A DNA stretch of 64,000 bases from Melanocharis versteri. Lineage: Eukaryota; Chordata; Aves; Passeriformes; Melanocharitidae. The DNA lies in NCBI GenBank assembly GCA_013397845.1, contig VZTG01007868.1, positions 881,082 through 945,081 on the forward strand, read 5' to 3'. Below the pieces are notes generated by a model. It had not been told where the DNA came from and made no database searches. It was given only the letters and a program-made list of their open reading frames with translations. Below, in pieces: positions 27,401 through 35,792 of the stretch (its first letter is position 1; each line of letters starts with the position of its first letter). The position numbers and the translations under genes were made by a program.

Positions 27401-30400
27401 CAGAGAAGTAACTCTGAACATTTCCATTCCTGTTGAGACTTAATTGACCGTAAATATAGTGACCACAAATTAAAAAACCCATGGTGAGACACAGCTTCAC
27501 CCTTGGTGTGGACAAGGACCGAAATGGCAACAACTGCTTTTTAGAACTCAGCCACCAACAGCACAAACATAAACACCACTTACCCTACAAGCTGAAAGTG
27601 GAACCACAGACCTTATCTGTACACACTACAAGTGATCTTAAATTAATTGTGCTGCTACTTGAGAGGTGCAGGCACTGGAAAACAGCTCAAGCTGCCAGAG
27701 ACAAGGTCATGTTTCCTCTGGGAATTCTGAAAACGACCCAATCTCTCCATCTATCCATTTAAAAGTTCTAAATGATCACAAGTGAAATAAACCAAAAATC
27801 TTTGCTCTCCTCTCTGTTTAAAAACCAGTTGCCAAGTTACACATTCTGTGTCTGAAAATACAATTCATCTTCACTATTTTTGTTTTCAAACTCTACTTCT
27901 GGCTAAAAGTTTTGGCATCACTTACTATTATGATCAGTACTAGTATTTGTATCCAAATGATAAAAAATAAGACTGCTGGCCATTTTAATTCCATTTAATA
28001 TCTTAATATATCTCCTTAACACTCCTGTCTTTTAGGAAATGCTCTAGAGGTGTTTTACACCTACATTTCCCATTCCCAAACCAAAGTGGGTTTGCCCTCT
28101 CGGGAGGACCACAGAGAACCATTAAATATGTGTGAATTGAATTCATCCAAGCTACCTTGCAATTAATTTTTCATTTCACTGCTTTTCATTTTTCAGTTTC
28201 CTCTGCGATTTCTTTTCGTGGCATCTCCCTCAGCAGTAACAAGTCACCCAAGTGCTCAGGACCCTCTTCATTAACACATTTTAGTTTTAACCAGGACTAA
28301 ACCCAAAATGATTTTTTGCTGAAGTATTTCAGAGATGAAATTTGGGTTGTACACTGCAAATCTTGCAGTCTACCAGCGCAAACCAAACCAGCTGATTTTA
28401 TCTATATTATTTTACATAAAAACGTGTTGTCCTCAGCACTGAGAGAGGATTTCTGTCTACATGGGCCTTTCCTGATGACCAAACCCACTTCCATGAGCAA
28501 GTTCTTCTCTGTGCTTCAGAAAATGATCCTTAAAAAAATAATTCCTGTATTTATGGTTTTCTAAGAGCAGACTGACAACTTATACATAGCAACAGTAAGA
28601 GGTCTGATTTAATTTAGAATACAGAGCAAAATGTTTTTATTCTCCTGAATTGAAGAGCTCCTTCCACACCTAAAATTCCAAGTTACAGCAATACCAGCTT
28701 TTAAAATAAATGTAATGTTTTTATCCTTGGCCAAGGAACACCCTGTGGAAGGACACTGCAACACACACCTTGTTTGTTGTAGAAAAATGAAAAAACAATT
28801 CTGTGCTTAAAAGAAAGAAACAAACAAAAACAACCAGAAAAGCCCCAAACAAAACCTTTGCTCCCCAACTAAATATTTGTCTGAGATGCTGAAAACCAGG
28901 TCTGCTTTTAGATGATCTGTAGGAATTGCCCTGTTATTACATCTGTCTCACTTCGTGGGGAACATCATTATCTGAAGCTCAAGATTTCACAACTGGGAGA
29001 GAAAGTTGCTAAGTTTGCACATGATACTTAAAGGCATTTTTGAAAGAAATTCAAATTTTAAAAGAGGTATTACTTATATGAATTTTAAACCAGGTGAATA
29101 GTTTTTACTTTAATTTTCATTAAATGCAAATAGAAGGGAAAACAGAGTATTTCAAACATGACAAGCCAAAACATCCAAGATGCATCACTACAAAAGCCCT
29201 CAAAAATAAAAATCCCTGCATTTTCAGAATTTAGATATCATCCAGACAGATGACTGAAAGCATTTTCCCCAGTTTCATAAACCTGATTATGATACACGGC
29301 TGATTCTTTGGAACAGCTGATTAACTCCTCAAGCTGAGCAGTTTTAATTTGTTCCAACAGTTACGAGCAGTAAAAGCATTGCAGGATGGAATTATTGAGG
29401 CCAGCAGATCCTGGATAAATTTATTTTTTAAAAGTTGACTTTGTTCCTGGTATTTAGAGAAAGGAACCCAAATGAGAGAAAACCACAAACTACTTACAGA
29501 TCTTTCTAGATGATAATACCCTCTCAACAAGTGCAACAAGTCAAAATAATTTTTAAAATTGGAATATTTTAAAATGCAGTGTGATACTGGTGAGGCCAAA
29601 AATGCACATATACCAATTCTGCAAAGAATTAGACATACTTATAATTCTATGAACTTGAGTATTCCAGACTGCTCTACTGGGGTGGGTGCATTTACAAAAG
29701 AGATTCCAAAAATACACCGAAGTTCTTCCTACCAACATGAATTATATAAACTCAGAGGGAAAAAGATCCCCTTTAAAATCTTATTTTCAAAGCTTTTCCA
29801 GGCCTACCAAAGCTGCTATCTTTGCTCACAAGCTGCATGTGCAGCCCTGGTGACGTTTCATTCTTCCATCACAATATTTTCACAATCCAGGATGGTTCTC
29901 CAGCTCCTGGAACTTCCCTGTACCTGCCCTGCTCAGATTCCTTAACTTTTCACTCCTGCACCTGCAATTGCCCCAATTGCTGCACTGGAATTGGGGCTGG
30001 GTGTGAACATGTGCCAAATCCAGGTAATTCTGCAGTTCTGTTGGAGTTTGTAACCATCCTAGTTTTACAGGAGAGCTAATGCTGCACAAATGGGGAACGC
30101 AGGAGGAGGAGCAGCACTGGGAGGTGGGTGATGGGTCCAGGACAGACAATGAGGTGTGGCTGCTGGAAGGGGGGGAGATAAAATACAGAGAAACTCTGGA
30201 AAACCAGGAGACTGTGTGGGCATTAAGGGAAGAGCTGGCAGAGTTCAGAGGAGCTTAAAAAGAAACAAAAGGTTTTCAGACTGACAGAGACACAGGTGCT
30301 GGCTCTGCACAGAGCAGGCTCAGCCACAGCACATCCTCTGGCTCCAGCTGTGCCATCCCACAGCTGGAACTGGGAATCCTCATTCCCTGCACAAATAACA

Positions 30401-33400
30401 GCCCCCCTGTGGACAATTCACTCCAGAATGGCTTTAAAGAGTGCTGGGGGATTCCTCCCTCCTTGTCTGCCTTCCTTCAATTGCTTTAACCAAATGCTGC
30501 ATTTATTGGGTCTGGAATACAAACTCTATTCTTTAACGATGTGTCATGCCATGTCTTTACTGTAAATATGGTCAATATTAAGTATGAACTAAAATAGTAG
30601 ATTACAGAGATATTTTACAGCCTTACACTGCACCTTACAAATCAATTTTCTTTTTGTGTGTAAGTAGTTCACCATTTCTGCTTCAAAATGCAAGAGATGT
30701 ATGTTACTAATTTCTAATTTGCTGACTTTGCTTATTCTCACTTAACTAACTGATAAACTTTGATTTAAATATATTTATATATGTTATATATATATTTTAT
30801 ATATTCATATATAACAAATACAAATGCTTATATATACATATATTTATATATACATATATATTTATTTCCTGTGTAGCGTTAATATTTGAGATATGTATAT
30901 ATATATATATATCTCAAATAGTAATGCTAGGCAGGAAAATAAAGTCCATTCTGCTCATGTGCCTTACTGTAATAATGCTCTCCTGAAGCATTAGGTCAGC
31001 TCTACTATGGCAAACAAGGCTAAAAATAATACTTTAGAATAATACGGACTGAGCTAAAATGAGCACGAGCAGCTGCCACTAGATGGCAAGGGAGGCTCAC
31101 AGAACTTTGCAGGGCTGGGTTTGGGCTGTTTTTTTTTTTTCCCCTTTATATAAGAGGAATATGTAACATTTGTATTTCAAACATGGTGTCGACACTTCTC
31201 TCCCATGCCATTCCAAGTTTATCTGGTGATCTGAAGTTGGTGAACGAAGCCAACCACTTGAAAAGCCCTTCAGAAAACACAGGCACCACAGAAATAATGT
31301 TTAGTGGTAAGCTGAACTCCAAAAGATTTTAACAAATGTGCTGAAAAAAGCAATGCGTTTAAAAGAAAGGGCGCTTCACTTATGTGTGAAAAGGTACAGA
31401 CAAGTGTTAGAATTTGACTTTTAACAGAATTACCAAATTAAGCAAGTGAACTGTCAATTGTAAAACAACCTGCTTCCCCTTCGACTCCCAGCAGGGTCTC
31501 CCAGGTGAGTGCCTCCAAAGCCGGTCACGTTCCTCACACAGCCAAACCTTTGGACAGCCATGGAAAGGGAGCTGAGGACAACTGGGGTTTAATTAAACAT
31601 ATAGTGAAGTGTTTCTCCTAATTGCAGTGCGAAAGCAGCATCTGGGGTCAGACTCTGGGCAGTGCTGGGTGTCAGGAACTTGGAGAACCAGTGGAAGGTG
31701 CCCCTGCCCACGGCTGGGGCTGGAACAAGAGGGGCTTTAAGGTCCCTTCCAAATCAATCTACGCTTCTCTGTTTTGAACTCTGCATTTCAGAGTGCTAAA
31801 ACTGGAAATTTCACCAAAAGGCAAATAAAATCCTGTTAAATCAATAGTTTTCATTCTGTTAAAAAACTACAAATACCTCAATGAACACACGCTCCCAAAC
31901 TTCCCTCCGGCCTCTGCTCATTACTAACACCAACACTGTCCACAAGGACCAAATAAATGGTCTGCAAAAAGACAAATGTAAGATCTCTCAAATCGTTTAG
32001 CTGCCTTAAAACATCAGCGAAGAGAGGGATGGAAACAGACCTCAGTATCTGAGGAGCAGCACTTGCACCTGCAGGACTGGATGTGGAAACCTGAAAGTCT
32101 CTGAATTCTACAACCTGAACCTGTCTGATCACAAGTGGAAGATTTAACTCACTGTAAATGAGTTTGTAAGAGCTCTGTGTAAAGCTGTGTCTGCTGACAT
32201 TACATACATCCAGTAACATTAGACCCAAAGGTAATTCTTTATTATTATCTTCTTCAGTCTTTCAGTTGCTCAGTTGCTGTGTCAGGGTCACACAGGGCTC
32301 CAGAACCAGGGACTAAGAGCAGCTCATGCTGATATCCATGACTGGCCATATGAAGAAACTAACAAATGACATGGACTTAAAATGTCCAAAAAGGACACAG
32401 AAAATGTGCCAAATGACTTCATTTTATTTTTACAGTAGCTGAGTGCGTTCCTCACACCTCAGCTCCATGTCCAGTATGTTATATGTGGGAAAACTGGAGA
32501 AGGATGATGTATTTCCAGACTCAGGCTGGGGCTGGTTGGGCATTTCACATTTGTATAAAATCATCTCACCTCTATGCAATCTAATATGGTTTCATGACTT
32601 CTGCTGCCCAGAGCAGCTGTTTGGGTTCTACTGTTTGGAGTTAGAGAGTCCTGTATGGCAGAACTGTTGTGCCCCACACATTCAAGTGCTGCTGCTAATG
32701 AACCAAGAGCAGGTTCAGTTTCTGTTCCACAAGGAGTTATTTCCAGAGTCCCACAGCTGCTCAGACTGAGAGGAGATGAGGACAAAAAGTATGTGCCTAT
32801 GAACTTAAAGTTACATTCAAGCACAAACACACCAGTGGAGGAAACTGAGGCACATCCCAACTCCACATAAACACTGACTTCAGATTTCACTTTTGACACT
32901 GCAAACTACTTCTCCTAAAAAAACAAAACAAAACTTACAAACAAACAAAACCCCCAAACCTCACTTATTTGATGACAATAGCTGTGTACAACTCCACTGC
33001 CCTCCCTGGATGTGCCATTGCTCTGGACTGTCAGCATTGCAGTGACCACCATCCCTCACCTGATCTGAAGTATTAAAGTACAGCTACAGAGAGATGCAAG
33101 ACAAATTCAGCTGCTGGCTTCAGAACTTCCACCTCTGTGGACCAGGCATGAAATGCCACAGGCTGCCAATTAACATCAGTGCTAATGGTCTACCTGTATG
33201 AGAAAAACCTCATTTTACAAAGTGTGGAGTTTTACCACGCAGTGTCTGAGAAACAGCAACTCTCCTGTATTTCTCTACTTCCATGTGCTATACTAGCAGA
33301 CTGCATTATTTTACAAAAATAAAATATCTCTCTTTTCTCCTATAAAATAAATGTCTCAAAAATCCTGTTAGAGGTCAGCAGTGCCAGCGAAAAGCAAAGC

Positions 33401-35792
33401 CTGTTGGTGTTTCTTCATTCCCAGCACATTTTCCCCCCTGGACTGTGACATTCCCCTGCTCTGGTAACAAACCCCTGCAGCAGCAATGACCCCACTTTGC
33501 TTATGTGAGCCCTGCTAGTGCTCTGTGCCCACCCAAAACACGAGTGCAAAACCAAGAGGGAAGAAATTACTTTAAATCATCTGTGACCCCTGAGTTCTAA
33601 CAAGCAGAGCTGGCAGGTGCTGGCTGTCAGCAGCTTCAGCTCAGCCCAACCCAAACAACTCCTGAAAGCAACAACAGGCACCCTTATCACTCCAGGGTGA
33701 CCTTCCAGATAAATTTCGGGCTAAAGGAATTAAAATGTTACGAGGCTTTTGTGGAGCAAAGTCTCAGTGCACTAAATATAGGCACAAGCACCTCTCTCCT
33801 GCTCTGCCGTGTGGTCTGGCTCCGGAGAACAAACTGTTTGCTGTTCCATAACGGAGCGAGGGGCAGCTCTCAGCCCCAGACTGCTGGGGGGAGAGCACTG
33901 AGGACTGCCAGCTCTCACACCGGGACAGATGAACCTGTTCTCTGTGCTTTGTTCCACCCTGGGATCAGAGGAATTGCAGGAGAGGAGGGAGAAACAGCCC
34001 GTCCAGGTGAAGGTCTGCCGGAGCAGCAGCCCCCATGCAGGAAGGAGGAGGCTTTCACCACGAGTTTCCCTTCCTGGCCTGGGACTTCACCGGCGTTGCA
34101 CAGCAGCAGATGATGCCCCCCCGTTTTCCAGTTTGGCTCACACGGGCTCTGTCTGCTAACACGTTTCCTCGTCCTGGGGCGAGCTGACCTTGGTGAGGCT
34201 GAGCTCTGAGGAAGGTTTCAGAGGCTGGCACCGAGTGCTGCCTCACAACCCCCACTGCAGCAGCAGGGCTGGCTGCTCTCACAGCCTCACAAACCCCAGC
34301 CTCTCCTCGCTGTGGAACCTGCCGGATTTTGGCTTAGCTCCCCTCGCTGGGATTGCTCCCAGCCACAGCAGTGCACCCACTGCCACGCCTGATTTCCAAA
34401 CTTACGTGTATTCTTAAGCACGCAGCTACAGCAAAATTTAATAATGTCTTGAAAAACGTTCCTTTTCACTCCCAGGCCTCGCAAACAGAGCAGGATGATG
34501 TTGTGGCTTCAAGTCAGACTCAAGCCAGATACTGGCATACAATGAGATTTTACCCACACTCAACTTTCTATCAGCTTGTCTTTCTTACATCTTCAAAGAT
34601 CTGGAGTGGCTAGAAGTCTTTTCACACTTCTAAAAACAAAACTCCCACATCCTCCTTCTGCAAAACCTTTAAAATAGTTACTCTCTCCTCTGTACTTCAC
34701 ACACTTGTCCTATCTGTGCCCCTTCCCCATCCTAATTGTCATCATAGACAATAACAAAAAAAGTTAATTCCTCTGACATCACAACTGGAGTGGGAGGCTG
34801 AAGTGGAAAAAAAAAAAAGGTGAAATGTTGATATAATCTAAAAATTAAGGGAAAAAATATGTGCAAAAAAACCTACTGAACCAGCTGTTCAAAGCAGTAA
34901 AAACAGAAATAATTAATGAGTTCTGCCAGCTCCCGAGAATTTTGTGACTGGCAACAGCCAGATATTTTCCACTTCACTTCCAAGTATCTTTTCATTCACA
35001 TTTTACAAATCAAGCCTCAGTTTGCCAGTGTGGAGGAGAACAACTGAGTTTGGGTGAGGAAGAGGTGCAAGCCCAGCCCAGGAGCAGCGCAGCCTCGGGT
35101 CACAAACATTGCGCTTGCACTAAAATCTCATTTCTCCCACCATCACCTCCTGTGCTGTTTCTGCCCAACGTGCTGAGCGGGTGTTTAGCTCCACGTGGGA
35201 CAAAACTGAACAGAAGCAGCACATGGTCCAAATCCCTGACTTCACTGTTTTAGGTATTGGGGCTGAGATCTTCAAGGTGCAGGGCAGTGCACAGAGGGAC
35301 ATCCTGCATTGCCCAGGCTGAATTCCCACTGAAGCTCAGGAATCTGGCTTTGGCACAGAGCTGAACACAACCAACAACGTTCTGGCTTTAGAATTTCCAT
35401 GCAATGCTATGTATATTATCATAAGAAATTGTTTTAATATTGTACTCAAGCATTTTCAATCTCTGCTAAAAACCTGGCACCAGTTCTTGTTCTGTGCTGT
35501 ACTATTTCATAAATTAAATACTTGTCAGTCAGGTCCCTTCCTTCCCACCTGTCCACTTCTGTTTAAAAATAAACTCCCAAATATTGCACCACACAGTGAG
35601 ACATAGTTCAGAACAGGACCTTTTCTACAGACTTGCAAACAGTATTACAGAGGATTTTCTATCCTAAAATTCCTGTAATCATAATTTTTTTTTTCTGAAT
35701 ACCTGAAAAAACCCCGGTGGTACTGGACCTACTGGCATGCCATCTCCTGGGGGAATGTTTCCTAGCACTGGGCTGGGAGCTGCTGCAGCACT
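3436..35792 (-). CDS. SSBP2: SSBP2, single-stranded DNA-binding protein 2, 3' thirteen coding exons (partial, N-terminus outside window)
   Basis: Thirteen minus-strand exons (35703-35792, 23410-23469, 21677-21743, 21398-21468, 19282-19349, 15213-15261, 14170-14205, 12215-12269, 10647-10717, 9837-9915, 8670-8698, 5798-5896, 3436-3465) join in frame to 267 codons and a TGA. All borders between them are GT/AG. The protein is the Pro/Gly/Met-rich C-terminal three quarters of SSBP2. Family knowledge: SSBP2 is nuclear, binds LDB1 through its N-terminal LisH/LUFS region, protects LDB1 from degradation and acts in LIM-homeodomain/LMO complexes; the Pro-rich region is linked to activation. The strings [15 protein letters not shown] and [12 protein letters not shown] identify SSBP2; as I recall it, SSBP3 has NDGMPGGPIPPGFFQ and RPPIRMGNQ. 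The joined length matches human residues 95-361 of 361. Residues 1-94 are absent, so start and promoter lie beyond 64000. No in-frame stop or broken splice site is seen, so the gene looks functional. Confidence 0.97.
3466..5797 (-). other. SSBP2 intron 16
   Basis: Intron of 2.3 kb with canonical ends. The stretch 4630-5050 is richer in GC and holds overlapping open frames on both strands that look like chance. I see no repeat or element here. Confidence 0.85.
5798..5896 (-). CDS. SSBP2: SSBP2 exon 16 (residues about 320-352)
   Basis: The exon is 99 bp, phase 0 at both ends, with a TTTAACAG acceptor and a GTAAGT donor. It reads [18 protein letters not shown] and then [15 protein letters not shown]. 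The QPGTPRDD and [10 protein letters not shown] blocks are the conserved C-terminal signature. Against human SSBP2 as remembered, Asn323Ser, Leu327Met and Gly338Ser differ. Confidence 0.96.
5897..8669 (-). other. SSBP2 intron 15
   Basis: Intron of 2.8 kb with canonical ends. I see nothing recognisable in it. Confidence 0.85.
8670..8698 (-). CDS. SSBP2: SSBP2 exon 15, 29-nt microexon (residues about 310-319)
   Basis: This 29-nt exon completes Gly and then reads SGDMDSISK. It has a TTTCAG acceptor and a GTGAGT donor. Skipping it alone would shift the frame, but exons 14 and 15 together make 108 bp and could be skipped as a pair. Confidence 0.94.
8699..9836 (-). other. SSBP2 intron 14
   Basis: Intron of 1.1 kb. 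I see nothing recognisable in it beyond short A and T runs. Confidence 0.85.
9837..9915 (-). CDS. SSBP2: SSBP2 exon 14 (residues about 284-310)
   Basis: The exon is 79 bp. It reads [13 protein letters not shown] and then [13 protein letters not shown] plus one base of Gly. The acceptor is TTTTGTAG and the donor GTAACA. Against the human protein as I remember it, three positions differ: Met286Leu, Gly295Ser and Glu301Asp. The HHMNGSL block is intact. Confidence 0.95.
9916..10646 (-). other. SSBP2 intron 13
   Basis: Intron of 731 bp. I see nothing recognisable in it. Confidence 0.85.
10647..10717 (-). CDS. SSBP2: SSBP2 exon 13 (residues about 260-283)
   Basis: The exon is 71 bp. It completes Asp and then reads [15 protein letters not shown] and PPGPNRPN. 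The acceptor is TATTACAG; the donor is a weaker [17 protein letters not shown] is SSBP2-specific compared with the SDNIYTMINPV that I recall for SSBP3. Confidence 0.96.
10718..12214 (-). other. SSBP2 intron 12
   Basis: Intron of 1.5 kb. A plus-strand open frame at 11658-12149 has no recognisable domain and is treated as chance. Confidence 0.85.
12215..12269 (-). CDS. SSBP2: SSBP2 exon 12 (residues about 242-260)
   Basis: The exon is 55 bp. It reads [18 protein letters not shown], with the first base of the following Asp codon. The acceptor is CTCCCCAG and the donor GTACTG. It encodes the Gly/Pro-rich core that is nearly invariant across SSBP2, SSBP3 and SSBP4. Confidence 0.97.
12827..12880. 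repeat. Short 14-bp tandem repeat in intron 11
   Basis: Units of the form atccataaactttt occur about three times in tandem, the first one diverged. Related atccat words recur to about 12945. Confidence 0.7.
13177..13290. repeat. TA-rich low-complexity tract in intron 11
   Basis: The stretch is dominated by imperfect TATA/TATATT words with a short (GA)n interruption near 13191. The 83-codon open frame across it is a composition artefact. Confidence 0.8.
14170..14205 (-). CDS. SSBP2: SSBP2 exon 11 (residues about 230-241)
   Basis: This 36-bp exon is phase 0 at both ends, with a TGTTACAG acceptor and a GTGAGT donor. It reads [21 protein letters not shown] fits SSBP2; I recall SSSSPGTYV in SSBP3. 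Its length of exactly twelve codons means it could be skipped without a frameshift. Confidence 0.96.
14206..15212 (-). other. SSBP2 intron 10
   Basis: Intron of 1.0 kb with canonical ends. I see nothing recognisable in it. Confidence 0.85.
15213..15261 (-). CDS. SSBP2: SSBP2 exon 10 (residues about 213-229)
   Basis: The exon is 49 bp. It gives the last base of the split Met and then reads [16 protein letters not shown]. The acceptor is TGTTTCAG and the donor GTAAGT. It carries the RPWPNP motif shared by SSBP2-4. PTNAN fits SSBP2; I recall PNSAN in SSBP3. Confidence 0.96.
15262..19281 (-). other. SSBP2 intron 9
   Basis: Intron of 4.0 kb. It has a short GAT/GAA-rich stretch at 15731-15757 and a GC-richer patch at 17780-17920. 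No transposable element or gene is recognised. Confidence 0.85.
19282..19349 (-). CDS. SSBP2: SSBP2 exon 9 (residues about 191-213)
   Basis: The exon is 68 bp. It reads [15 protein letters not shown], then PGMPGMN, with the following Met codon split 2+1. The acceptor is CGTTGCAG and the donor GTAAGC. It pairs in frame with exon 10 (117 bp together). Confidence 0.96.
19350..21397 (-). other. SSBP2 intron 8
   Basis: Intron of 2.05 kb. It contains one CR1 3'-end fragment (19825-19912) and a GC-rich patch at 20800-20950 with overlapping chance frames on both strands. Confidence 0.85.
19825..19912 (-). mobile_element. CR1 LINE 3'-end fragment (minus orientation)
   Basis: The plus strand reads as the reverse complement of the avian CR1 3' end. 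It begins with a cacagaatcccagga-type end, then a ccttaaagcccatccag block, then a ccctgggcagggacgccttccac block. It is short and 5' truncated, as most CR1 copies are. Confidence 0.85.
21398..21468 (-). CDS. SSBP2: SSBP2 exon 8 (residues about 167-190)
   Basis: The exon is 71 bp. It completes the split Gly and then reads [16 protein letters not shown] and MVPLGPQ. The acceptor is ATTTGCAG and the donor GTATTT. MVPLGPQ fits SSBP2; as I recall it, SSBP3 has MGPMGPGPQ here. Confidence 0.97.
21677..21743 (-). CDS. SSBP2: SSBP2 exon 7 (residues about 145-167)
   Basis: The exon is 67 bp, entering in phase 0 and leaving one base into a codon. It reads [15 protein letters not shown] and then MDPTRQQ, with the next Gly codon split. 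The acceptor is CTGCCCCAG and the donor GTGAGT. It is coupled to exon 8 across an intron of only 208 bp; together they make 138 bp (46 codons). Confidence 0.97.
21744..23409 (-). other. SSBP2 intron 6
   Basis: Intron of 1.67 kb. It contains a CR1 3'-end fragment near 22058. The remainder holds nothing recognisable. Confidence 0.85.
22058..22122 (-). mobile_element. CR1 LINE 3'-end fragment (minus orientation)
   Basis: The plus strand contains tcagaatggtttgggttgga followed by agagaccttaaagcccatct, the reverse complement of the CR1 3' terminus. Similarity fades after about 22120, though a degraded part may run on toward 22230. Confidence 0.85.
23410..23469 (-). CDS. SSBP2: SSBP2 exon 6 (residues about 125-144)
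   Basis: The exon is 60 bp, phase 0 at both ends, with a CCCTGCAG acceptor and a GTAAGG donor. It reads [20 protein letters not shown], the Pro/Arg-rich SSBP2 signature. Skipping it would keep the frame, as would skipping exon 5. Confidence 0.97.
24968..24998. repeat. AAT-rich microsatellite in intron 5
   Basis: Short runs of AAT units are separated by an A run. It is a simple repeat. Confidence 0.8.
25998..26320. repeat. A/C-rich low-complexity tract (CAAA/CAAAA words)
   Basis: About 320 bp consist almost entirely of A and C on the plus strand, including a run of CAAAA units near 26060-26090. The opposite strand therefore gives long Phe/Leu/Cys-rich open frames that are not genes. It may be the remnant of a poly-A tail expanded by mutation, but no adjacent retroelement is seen. 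Confidence 0.85.
30764..30910. repeat. TA-rich microsatellite-like region in intron 5
   Basis: Imperfect (TA)n with TATATT and ACATAT interruptions runs into the loop of an imperfect palindrome at 30861-30944, described separately. Confidence 0.85.
30861..30944. repeat. Imperfect AT-rich palindrome, arms about 34 nt
   Basis: The left arm (30861-30894) and right arm (about 30909-30944) are inverted copies with only a few mismatches. The outer parts pair tttcctg with caggaaa. The inner parts pair tatttgagatat with atatctcaaata exactly. A short TA-repeat loop lies between. As RNA or single-stranded DNA it would form a long hairpin. Confidence 0.85.
31073..31091 (+). promoter_or_regulatory. Candidate CTCF binding site
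   Basis: The sequence contains CCACTAGATGGCA, which fits the CTCF core CCASYAGRKGGC. It sits in intron 5 about 130 bp from the TA-rich palindrome. This is a motif match only; occupancy is not known. Confidence 0.45.
31668..31771 (+). mobile_element. CR1 LINE 3'-end fragment (plus orientation)
   Basis: It reads in sense as a CR1 3' end: ggtgcccctgcccacggc, then a ggggctttaaggtcccttcc block, and an A/T-rich terminus near 31770. It is the only plus-oriented CR1 end recognised in the window. Confidence 0.85.
35703..35792 (-). CDS. SSBP2: SSBP2 exon 5 (residues about 95-124)
   Basis: The exon is 90 bp, phase 0 at both ends. It has a CTTTTCAG acceptor on its high-coordinate side and a GT donor directly after the CAG of the last Gln. 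It reads [18 protein letters not shown] and then [12 protein letters not shown]. This is the junction after the N-terminal LDB1-binding part and the start of the Pro-rich region. It is the most 5' exon in the window. The GDGMPVGPV segment separates SSBP2 from its paralogue SSBP3. Confidence 0.97.

Larger units (their letters stand above)
23470..35702 (-). other. SSBP2 intron 5
   Basis: Intron of 12.2 kb, the largest complete intron here. It holds an AAT-rich microsatellite, an A/C-rich tract, a TA-rich region with a palindrome, a CTCF-like site and a CR1 end, all listed separately. The GC-rich patch 33820-34330 has overlapping open frames on both strands but no recognisable protein. I see nothing else. 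Confidence 0.85.

Noticed and set aside
33697..34113. 138-codon plus-strand open frame in intron 5
   Set aside because: GC-rich composition with overlapping minus-strand frames; no domain recognised.
3436..35792. Assignment to the paralogue SSBP3 or SSBP4
   Set aside because: Diagnostic residues in exons 5, 6, 8, 10, 11 and 13 all follow SSBP2.
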